Notes under the pieces: model-generated | Database searches by the model: none | Told to the model about the DNA's origin: nothing | What the model saw: the letters and a program-made list of their open reading frames with translations, nothing else | In this document: positions 6,980 to 13,016 of the stretch, piece after piece | How positions within the stretch are numbered: the stretch's first letter is position 1 | Layout: each line of letters opens with the position of its first letter | DNA from: an uncultured Bacteroidales bacterium | Lineage (GTDB): Bacteria; Bacteroidota; Bacteroidia; Bacteroidales; UBA932 | Reading direction: 5' to 3' | DNA: 42,613 nucleotides | Assembly (NCBI GenBank): GCA_944326315.1 | Contig: CALVDP010000017.1 | Location: forward strand, 1-42,613 | Position numbers and translations under genes: made by a program

Positions 6980-8785
6980 ATGATGAAAAAATATCTTCTA
7001 ATAGTCCTTGCGATTGTTCTTGCCGCTTCGTGCGGACCGAAAGACGGCGACTACACCTTTTATTTCTGTTCCACCAATGACGTTCACGGGCGCTATTTCG
7101 ATTCCCTTTATGTGGGGAACAATACTGCGGCGTCTCTCCTGGCAGTGTCGTCCACTGTAGACAGCATCAGGAAGGCAGCAGGTCAGGAAAACGTCATCCT
7201 GATAGATGCCGGAGACTGTGTGCAGGGAGACAATGCATCATATTATTTCAATTATGTCGATACGCTGACTCCGCATCTGTATGCACGGATGGCGAACTAT
7301 ATGGGATATGACGCGGTGGTGGTCGGCAACCATGACATCGAGGCCGGACATCCGGTCTACGACAGACTCCGCAAGGAACTGGCATGTCCTTTCCTGGCTG
7401 CCAATGCCCTCAGGACATCTTCTTCCTCCGGGACTGCCGGGCGTCCGAAGCCTTATTTCCAGGATTATCTCGTGATCACCCGTGCCGGAATAAGGATAGC
7501 CATACTCGGCTTCACCAACCCGAACATCAGGAACTGGCTTTCCCCGGATCTCTGGAGCGGCATGGAATTCACCACCCTCATTCCGTACGTCCAGGAATAT
7601 GTGGACAAGGTAAGGAAACGGGAAAAACCGGATATCGTCATAGTCGCTGCGCATACCGGTACGGGCCCGGAACTCACTCCTGAGCAGGTCTCGGCCGTGA
7701 AGTCTTCCGGCGCGGGGACAGGTCAGCCGCTCTATGAAAACCAGGGGCTTGCCCTGCTACAGACTCTCCGTGGCGTGGATTTCGTGATCTGTGCCCATGA
7801 CCATTCTCCTGTGACTGTGCAGACTGATACCATCTGTCTGATCAATTCGGGAAGCCATTGCCGCAACGTCGGTCTCGGACGCATTGACTTCACCGTAAGG
7901 GACGGGAAGATAACATCCAGGTCGCATTCCGCAACGCTTGTACCTGTCCATAAGGAGAATGTGGACACTGCCATGAGGTCATTTTTCCGCAAGGACTACG
8001 AAGCGGTGAAGGCATTTACCGTCGAGCCGGTCGGCAAGCTTGAAGTCCCGTTTGTCACTCGGGATTCATATACGGGGATGTGCCCGTACATTGATTTCAT
8101 ACACACCGTAAGCCTGGGATGCGAGCCTGCGCAGATATCATTTGCAGCGCCTCTCACATACGACGGGACGGTAAGCCCGGGCACGCTTGTGTATAATGAC
8201 CTTTTCAAGATATATCCTTATGAGAACCAGCTTTTCGTGGTCAGGATGACGGGACAGGAGATCAAGGATTATCTTGAATATTCCTACGGCCAGTGGATCA
8301 ATACGGTCTCCGGTCCCGGAGACGGGCATTTGCTCAAGATACGCAACACCCCTGATCCGCGTACCGGCAGCATGAGATGGTCCTTTGCCGGCAGGGCCTA
8401 TAATTTCGATTCTGCCGCAGGTATTGTCTATGATGTCGATGTCACGAAGCCGCAGGGCGAAAGGGTGACTGTCAGGTCGATGGCTTCGGGTGAGCCTTTC
8501 CATGCGGACAGCACATATTGTGTGGCCATGACATCCTACCGTGCAAGCGGAGGCGGCGGACTGATGCGAGAGGGGGCAGGCATTGATACAGACAGGATTG
8601 ACGAGAGGACAGTGGCCCGCTATCCGGAAATCAGGAACCTTATCTATGATGCGATAAGGGAAGCAGGGACATTGTCGGCGGATGCGGTCAGCGACAGGAG
8701 CAGGCTCGGTTCGTGGTCGTTTGTCCCGGAAAAGGTCGCTGGACCGATGCTGGAGAAGGACATGGAGCTTGTATTCGGGGACTGA
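6980..8785 (+). CDS. 5'-nucleotidase / metallophosphatase lipoprotein
   Basis: This is a 601-residue UshA-type protein. The signal sequence ends in the lipobox LAASC (Cys18), so it is a lipoprotein. An N-terminal calcineurin-like metallophosphoesterase domain carries the metal motifs NDVHGRY, DAGDCVQGDN, GNHDIEAG and AHDHSP. A C-terminal 5'-nucleotidase domain follows (about residues 360-560), including TGQEIKDYLEYSYGQW and YRASGGGGLM. The family hydrolyses nucleoside monophosphates or UDP-sugars outside the cytoplasm, releasing phosphate. The frame is open from 6911, but the signal peptide begins at the ATGATG at 6980/6983. It is downstream of a porin-like gene by 19 nt. Whether it faces the periplasm or the cell surface is not certain; the residues after Cys (GPKDGD) are mildly acidic. 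Confidence 0.9.
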   Translation: MMKKYLLIVLAIVLAASCGPKDGDYTFYFCSTNDVHGRYFDSLYVGNNTAASLLAVSSTVDSIRKAAGQENVILIDAGDCVQGDNASYYFNYVDTLTPHLYARMANYMGYDAVVVGNHDIEAGHPVYDRLRKELACPFLAANALRTSSSSGTAGRPKPYFQDYLVITRAGIRIAILGFTNPNIRNWLSPDLWSGMEFTTLIPYVQEYVDKVRKREKPDIVIVAAHTGTGPELTPEQVSAVKSSGAGTGQPLYENQGLALLQTLRGVDFVICAHDHSPVTVQTDTICLINSGSHCRNVGLGRIDFTVRDGKITSRSHSATLVPVHKENVDTAMRSFFRKDYEAVKAFTVEPVGKLEVPFVTRDSYTGMCPYIDFIHTVSLGCEPAQISFAAPLTYDGTVSPGTLVYNDLFKIYPYENQLFVVRMTGQEIKDYLEYSYGQWINTVSGPGDGHLLKIRNTPDPRTGSMRWSFAGRAYNFDSAAGIVYDVDVTKPQGERVTVRSMASGEPFHADSTYCVAMTSYRASGGGGLMREGAGIDTDRIDERTVARYPEIRNLIYDAIREAGTLSADAVSDRSRLGSWSFVPEKVAGPMLEKDMELVFGD

Positions 8786-8792
8786 TATCGGA

Positions 8793-8831
8793 TTTTTTTT
8801 GAAAATTTTTTGAAAAATTTTGAAGATTTTT
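8793..8831. promoter_or_regulatory. Phased A/T tracts upstream of the small-peptide promoter
   Basis: A run of T-tract, AAAATTTTTT, AAAAATTTT and GATTTTT blocks recurs roughly every 10-11 bp. This is the pattern expected for intrinsically curved DNA or an UP-like element, ending 12 nt before the -33 candidate at 8844. It could also include a weak AT-only terminator of the nucleotidase gene (AAAATTTTT/AAAAATTTT pairing). Confidence 0.5.
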
Positions 8832-8843
8832 ATTCTGAAAACT

Positions 8844-8873
8844 TGTATAAATCGCAAGAAGTCAGTAAAATTG
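8844..8873 (+). promoter_or_regulatory. Probable promoter of the peptide-lipoprotein unit
   Basis: TTG at 8844-8846, a 19-nt spacer, then TAAAATTG at 8866-8873 (7 of 8 with TAnnTTTG). Transcription would start near 8880, leaving an unusually long leader of about 95 nt before the ATG at 8976. Confidence 0.5.
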
Positions 8874-8975
8874 CAAAGATAACCGGGACGGATAAGATGT
8901 GTGACCTTCATTGACGAACCACCGTATTTTCTCCAGACGACAATATCAAAAGTTAAACTTAAACAATAGTTGATT

Positions 8976-9128
8976 ATGAAATTAGATTTTACCAAAGCTG
9001 TGAAGGCTGACGGGTATGTCAGCCCTTCTGTGGACCAGACAATGGTCAATGCCGAGAAAGGCTTCTGCATTTCCGGTATGGACCCTTCATACCATGATGC
9101 ATTCGATGATTTCGAATATCTTAACTAA
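8976..9128 (+). CDS. 50-residue uncharacterised peptide preceding a lipoprotein gene
   Basis: An ATG at 8976 opens a 50-codon frame ending at TAA 9126-9128, 12 nt before the lipoprotein ATG. The product starts MKLDFTKAVKADGYVSPSVD, has a central AEKGFCISG block with the only cysteine, and ends acidic and aromatic (YHDAFDDFEYLN). It has no signal peptide or membrane segment. From memory, Bacteroidales genomes contain many short hypothetical proteins with a proline-rich start and a 'GFxxSG' or 'LCxSG' block next to lipoprotein genes, and this looks like one; I could not check that. Codon use resembles the neighbours, spacing is tight, and a promoter lies upstream, all of which favour a real gene. 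Function unknown: it could be a secreted signal, a regulator of the lipoprotein, or a translated leader. Confidence 0.7.
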   Translation: MKLDFTKAVKADGYVSPSVDQTMVNAEKGFCISGMDPSYHDAFDDFEYLN

Positions 9129-9140
9129 AATTTTACTGTG

Positions 9141-11075
9141 ATGAAAAGGAACCTGTTTTTTGTAATCGGCGGGGCAGTCATGCTGTCCGCTGTTTCATGC
9201 TCGATAGAGGAGAACAAGATCGATCCGGAAGGAACAGAGTCACGTGTGCCGATGGAGTTCACTGCAGGCCTGCAGACCAAGACATCCATAGATGAAAACA
9301 ACGCCGTGCTCTGGTCTGCCGGAGATGCCATTAGCGTATTCGATTCGCAGAACAATCGTTTCGACATTGCAAGCGAGCCGGGATCTGCATCAGCCACTTT
9401 CACCGGAGAGGCCATCCCGGACTACGGGACATATTATGCTCTCTATCCGTATTCCGCAGCCGCTGCGTTGTCCGGCACGACATTGTCTTCTGTCCTTCCG
9501 ACAGAGCAGTATTATGCTGACGGCACATTTGCTACCATGCTGAATCCTTCAGTGGCCATTGCTGCCGATGGAAGCACCAGCCTCTCTTTCCATAATGTGG
9601 CATCCATACTTCAGGTGAATGTCAATGTTTCAGGAGCCGGTGACAGGGCTGTCAGGAATATCCAGGTAAGTGCGGCTGAAACCATGACCGGTGCATATAC
9701 GGTCGCAATGGGTGGGGATACCTACTCTGCTGTGGCTTCCGGATCCGATATCCTTGGAGCGAGCCTTGCTGCTGAAGGCGGTGGCAACATGGGGACTGAT
9801 TTCAATGGCGACGGTCTGATATCTTATTATATTGTTGTCCTCCCGGGTGCCTACACTGACATGACTGTGACTGTCAACTATTCTGACGGCGCCGTGTCCG
9901 AGTCTTCATTCGCTTCTGTGACAATGCCTGCTTCAGGCGGAAACATCCTGAATGTCAATGCTGCAGAGGCTGAGATACCGGAGTTGACACTTTATGAGCG
10001 TTTCATGGCTGGCGAGGATATTGTGATAGCTGGCAAGACTTATAACAAGAGTCAGTTCGAGGATGCTACTCCGGATGATGGTAAAGAGGATAACATTAAA
10101 CTTGTCACAAATACGAATTCTTCTATCTATAATACTTCATCTTTATTGGGAGATGGGAAGATAATCTTTGTCGATATTGAAAACCAGACAGATCCATTGC
10201 AGATCGGCAATGCCGGCAATATTATCGTAGTAGGCAATGATCCGGAGAACAAGGCCCTTGTCACAAGGTCAGCTGCAAATCTGCAGAAAGGTTCGAACAG
10301 TGTCGGAAGGCTTGTTTTGGCTAATCTTATTGTAGATGTGCCGAATAGCAGTACTACTGCCGCTGCCTTTATCGCTAATTCCGCATTTGATGAATTGTCA
10401 TTCGACAACTGCGAGATATTGATGAATGCGTCCAAACCGTTGATTTCTATCCCGTCTAATTCAATTGCGGAAATCAATATAATGAATTCCGACATTAATA
10501 TTCCGGCAGGGACAACTAACAGATATATTATTAGTTCCTCTACTAACGAGCATACTATCGCTCAGCTGAATCTCGAAAATAATATTTTCCATACAGATGA
10601 CGGACTTTCCACTACTTTCAGAATCATGCATAGTGGCAATGCGGATACAAAATCGAATATCGGAAATATTGTTATCCAGAACAACACGTTTGTCAATACA
10701 TGCTATAACAGTTCCGCTTCAGTGATAGCTTTGAATATTACAGATGCGACAATCACGAAGAATATTTTATACATCAATCAGTCGATGGCAGCTGTAACCC
10801 AGGCATATCATTGTATGCTCAGGGCATACGGATCATATCCGGCAACAGCAAATTGTGTCGATAATATCGCTTATTACGACAGAAGTCTGCCAAATGGATT
10901 GAAAAATACCACAGCCACAAGATATTATTTCAGAATATTCCAGAATAATTCATATGTTCCGTCATCGGGAAGTGCTGAAGAGTTTGATTTGCTTGATACC
11001 GATCCTTTCAAGGGCGGCGACCTGGCTACTTTCACTCCTGCAGCTGAATACGCTTCTTACGGAGCACAGAGATAG
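9141..11075 (+). CDS. Fimbrillin-like lipoprotein with C-terminal beta-helix region
   Basis: The 644-residue product begins MKRNLFFVIGGAVMLSAVSC, with a lipobox cysteine at position 20 followed by SIEEN, an acidic stretch like the surface-export signals of Bacteroidota lipoproteins. Residues ~30-270 show the layout of fimbrillin-like proteins: an early TKTSID block, then VLWSAGDAISVFD, YALYPYSAAAA and SLSFHNVASILQVNV. Residues ~330-620 are different, with repeated short strands rich in N, I, V, S and T (FDNCEILMN, INIMNSDINIP, LNLENNIFHTD, IVIQNNTFVN) as in right-handed beta-helices of the pectate-lyase-like/DUF4957-DUF5123 type. No lyase catalytic set is evident. The in-frame codon before the ATG is GTG at 9138; ATG at 9141 is preferred. 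The beta-helix part is clearly AT-richer than the rest. Likely a surface adhesin or glycan-binding protein. Confidence 0.8.
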   Translation: MKRNLFFVIGGAVMLSAVSCSIEENKIDPEGTESRVPMEFTAGLQTKTSIDENNAVLWSAGDAISVFDSQNNRFDIASEPGSASATFTGEAIPDYGTYYALYPYSAAAALSGTTLSSVLPTEQYYADGTFATMLNPSVAIAADGSTSLSFHNVASILQVNVNVSGAGDRAVRNIQVSAAETMTGAYTVAMGGDTYSAVASGSDILGASLAAEGGGNMGTDFNGDGLISYYIVVLPGAYTDMTVTVNYSDGAVSESSFASVTMPASGGNILNVNAAEAEIPELTLYERFMAGEDIVIAGKTYNKSQFEDATPDDGKEDNIKLVTNTNSSIYNTSSLLGDGKIIFVDIENQTDPLQIGNAGNIIVVGNDPENKALVTRSAANLQKGSNSVGRLVLANLIVDVPNSSTTAAAFIANSAFDELSFDNCEILMNASKPLISIPSNSIAEINIMNSDINIPAGTTNRYIISSSTNEHTIAQLNLENNIFHTDDGLSTTFRIMHSGNADTKSNIGNIVIQNNTFVNTCYNSSASVIALNITDATITKNILYINQSMAAVTQAYHCMLRAYGSYPATANCVDNIAYYDRSLPNGLKNTTATRYYFRIFQNNSYVPSSGSAEEFDLLDTDPFKGGDLATFTPAAEYASYGAQR

Positions 11076-11119
11076 TCTCTCGGAATCATATTATATGTCA
11101 TAGACGTTGTGTCATAATT

Positions 11120-11209
11120 GCAAACTGCTGCGTTATTTTCGGAATTCGGGCTAAGTCATTTACTCCAGTAAACTCCTGTCGCCCTCATCCTCAATGCCTT
11201 GCATTTTGC
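11120..11209. repeat. REP-like nested palindrome
   Basis: The centre is TTTACT-CC-AGTAAA (11159-11172). GGGC at 11148-11151 faces GCCC at 11181-11184, and GCAAA at 11120-11124 faces TTTTGC at 11204-11209. The whole 90-nt block can thus fold as a long imperfect hairpin. It may be a REP-type intergenic repeat or part of the lipoprotein gene's 3' UTR. Confidence 0.5.
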
Positions 11210-11229
11210 TAATTCTTACACACCTTAAA

Positions 11230-11271
11230 GGGGCTGTATCAAAATGAGTGTTTTGATGCAGCCCCTTTTTT
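11230..11271 (+). terminator. Strong terminator, hairpin family copy 1
   Basis: A 15-nt arm at 11230-11244 (GGGGCTGTATCAAAA) pairs with 11251-11265 (TTTTGATGCAGCCCC), with a single G-U-type wobble, a 6-nt loop TGAGTG and six Ts after it. AAA before and TTT after the stem make it usable on both strands. It is almost identical to the hairpin at 15940-15975. Confidence 0.85.
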
Positions 11272-11370
11272 GTATTCCGTGTGGCGGATTTTCTCATATG
11301 CACATTGCCTTCCGTTGCTTTTCATTGCCTTCCGTTGCCTTTCGTGTGCCGGCATTTGGAATGGATTGAT

Positions 11371-11378
11371 TAATTTTG
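11371..11378 (+). promoter_or_regulatory. -7 box (TAATTTTG) of the hydrolase gene
   Basis: TAATTTTG matches TAnnTTTG and lies 25 nt before the ATG at 11404. No TTTG is found at the standard distance (one at 11355-11358 is only 12 nt upstream). Confidence 0.4.
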
Positions 11379-11403
11379 CATTCAGATTACAATATTGTCC
11401 GAT

Positions 11404-12486
11404 ATGAAATCTACAGGATTGTTGCTGCTTGCGCTTCTGTTGTCTGTGTCTGCCTGCGGGACTGGTGCGGAGCAGATGTCCGTCATCGGAAGTGAACGGC
11501 GTGACGGGTATGAATGCATGCTTGTCGAATACTCCGGGGGACTCCGTTCTTATCTTCTTGTCCCGGACTGTGCGTCGGCCGGATCCCCGCGTCCAGGGCT
11601 TGTCCTTCTTCATGACCATGGGGCAAGGTTCGACATAGGCAAGGAGAAGCTTGTGAAGCCGCTGGCTGGTGTGCCGGAGAATATCCGCCTGTCTTCCGCC
11701 CAGTGGGCAAGGGACAATTTCGACGGGGTGTATCTTGCGGATTCCCTTGCGTCGCTCGGCTATGTGGTGATAGTCCCTGACATGCTGTATTGGGGAGAAC
11801 GCTGCTCTGATGCCTGTAGGGAATGGTCACAGCTCAAATTTGCGGGGGCGGATGGCCTTCCGGAGGGCAGCCGTGACGGCGGTGCCGGAGACAGAGACCG
11901 GAAGACAGCCCTGGATTCTCTGAAGAAAGTGGTCTACGAGGGGCAGAGGGCCGTTTATGACAGCCTGTATGCGAGGGGTGAGATATGGGCGTGGAAGACC
12001 TTGGAAGAGGACGCCTCTGCCGCGCGTATGCTTGCCGGTCTGGAATATGTCGACAATGACAGAATCGGGGTTTTCGGCTGGTCCATGGGTGCTCACAGGG
12101 CATGGATGCTTGCCGCTTTCTGCCCTGAAATCAGCGGGGGAGTCTCCCTGTCCTGGATGACGTTGAAGGAGACGGTGGAGGAACCGTACAAGGCTTCTGA
12201 CTATGCCATGCTGGTGCCCTCCCTCAGGGAACGGCATGATTTCCCTGATATTGCATTGAAGCTTGCTCCCAAGCCTTATCTCTTCCTCAGCGGCACGGAA
12301 GACAGGCTTTTCCCTGCCGGGACTGTCGCGAAGGCATTTGCCAGGATGCAGGAGATATACACAGAGAAAGGGGCGGAGGGCAGGCTGAGGACGGAGTTTT
12401 TCGAAGGAGGACATCATTGCGGCAAGGAGGTCCAGTCCGTAATAGTGGATTTCTTTGATTCGTTGTTTTCCGTGGAAAAACAGTAA
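11404..12486 (+). CDS. Alpha/beta-hydrolase lipoprotein (dienelactone hydrolase/acetyl-esterase-like)
   Basis: The 360-residue product starts with a lipoprotein signal (MKSTGLLLLALLLSVSAC, Cys18). It has the alpha/beta-hydrolase layout: LVLLHDHGAR near the oxyanion strand, the nucleophile elbow GWSMG with Ser227, Asp300 in SGTEDRLFP and His337/338 in EGGHHC. These match dienelactone hydrolase and acetylxylan-esterase-like enzymes, which cleave ester bonds. The substrate is not determinable, but an exported esterase acting on acylated glycans is plausible in this group. The frame opens three codons earlier (11395) but the signal peptide starts at 11404. An isolated unit after a strong terminator, it ends 10 nt before the next start, and its stop codon overlaps the next gene's -7 box. 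Confidence 0.82.
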   Translation: MKSTGLLLLALLLSVSACGTGAEQMSVIGSERRDGYECMLVEYSGGLRSYLLVPDCASAGSPRPGLVLLHDHGARFDIGKEKLVKPLAGVPENIRLSSAQWARDNFDGVYLADSLASLGYVVIVPDMLYWGERCSDACREWSQLKFAGADGLPEGSRDGGAGDRDRKTALDSLKKVVYEGQRAVYDSLYARGEIWAWKTLEEDASAARMLAGLEYVDNDRIGVFGWSMGAHRAWMLAAFCPEISGGVSLSWMTLKETVEEPYKASDYAMLVPSLRERHDFPDIALKLAPKPYLFLSGTEDRLFPAGTVAKAFARMQEIYTEKGAEGRLRTEFFEGGHHCGKEVQSVIVDFFDSLFSVEKQ

Positions 12487-12491
12487 CTTTG
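12463..12491 (+). promoter_or_regulatory. Promoter overlapping the hydrolase stop, for the HsdR-N-like gene
   Basis: TTG (12463-12465), an 18-nt spacer and TAACTTTG (12484-12491). The TAA of this box is the hydrolase stop codon. The ATG lies 6 nt after the box, about where transcription should start, so the message could be leaderless. Confidence 0.5.
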
Positions 12492-12496
12492 CAGGA

Positions 12497-12907
12497 ATGA
12501 CAGGATACGGGACGATCTGGGACCCGCTGCGCAGGAAATATGTCGCGCATACTCCAGAAGAGGACGTGCGTCAGTGGTTCATCATCCAGCTCAGGCAGCT
12601 GATGGGGGTCCCGGAGCATATGATGATGAGCGAGGTGGGATTTGTGCTCGGAAAGAAGAAATTCCGTGCTGACATCATAGTGTACGGCAGGGATACCGCA
12701 CCTGCGGCGGTGGTGGAGTGCAAGCGTCCTGATGTCAGGCTGGACAATTCCGTCCTGGACCAGGCGGTGAGGTACAATATGGTTCTGAATGTACGCTATA
12801 TATTCATTACCAACGGAGTGAATACCTTCGTGTGCCGAAGGAAGGATGACGGACAGGGATATGTGCCTGTAAGTTCTCTCCCTTCTTACGAGGATATGGT
12901 GAAGTGA
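12497..12907 (+). CDS. Solitary HsdR N-terminal-domain protein (putative PD-(D/E)XK nuclease)
   Basis: This 136-residue protein resembles the stand-alone 'type I restriction enzyme R protein N-terminus' family (HSDR_N_2), conserved in Bacteroidota. It keeps the nuclease core: an Asp in FRADIIVYG followed by VVECKRP, the E-x-K pair of the PD-(D/E)XK fold, plus VLDQAVRYNMVLNVRYIFITNG, typical of the family. There is no helicase domain and no modification or specificity gene nearby, so it is not a full restriction system. A housekeeping DNA-processing role is possible. The frame opens at 12455 inside the upstream gene, but ATG 12497 gives the natural N-terminus (MTGYGTIWDPLRRKYV). Confidence 0.8.
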   Translation: MTGYGTIWDPLRRKYVAHTPEEDVRQWFIIQLRQLMGVPEHMMMSEVGFVLGKKKFRADIIVYGRDTAPAAVVECKRPDVRLDNSVLDQAVRYNMVLNVRYIFITNGVNTFVCRRKDDGQGYVPVSSLPSYEDMVK

Positions 12908-13016
12908 ACAGGGGACAGGATGAGTCCGGCTTACGGGATGTCCGAAGATTGGTCCGCCCGGACCCCGTATGGATACAGTGGCGGAGATAGGTTGGTTTTA
13001 AACAGGTCGCAAGACA

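Larger units (their letters stand above)
11076..11403. other. 328-nt gap: palindromic element, terminator and short tandem repeat
   Basis: No gene is evident. It holds a ~90-nt nested palindrome (11120-11209), a strong terminator (11230-11271), a 20-bp-period repeat of CATTGCCTTCCGTTGC at 11303-11318 and 11323-11338, and a -7 box at 11371-11378 for the hydrolase gene. Confidence 0.7.

Noticed and set aside
11303-11338. Two-copy 20-bp-period repeat read as a CRISPR-like array
   Set aside because: Only two 16-bp units with a 4-nt spacer are present, with no spacers of useful length and no cas genes.
12497-12907. Remnant of a type I restriction system
   Set aside because: The protein is full-length for the solitary family and its neighbours are housekeeping genes with no hsdM or hsdS fragments.
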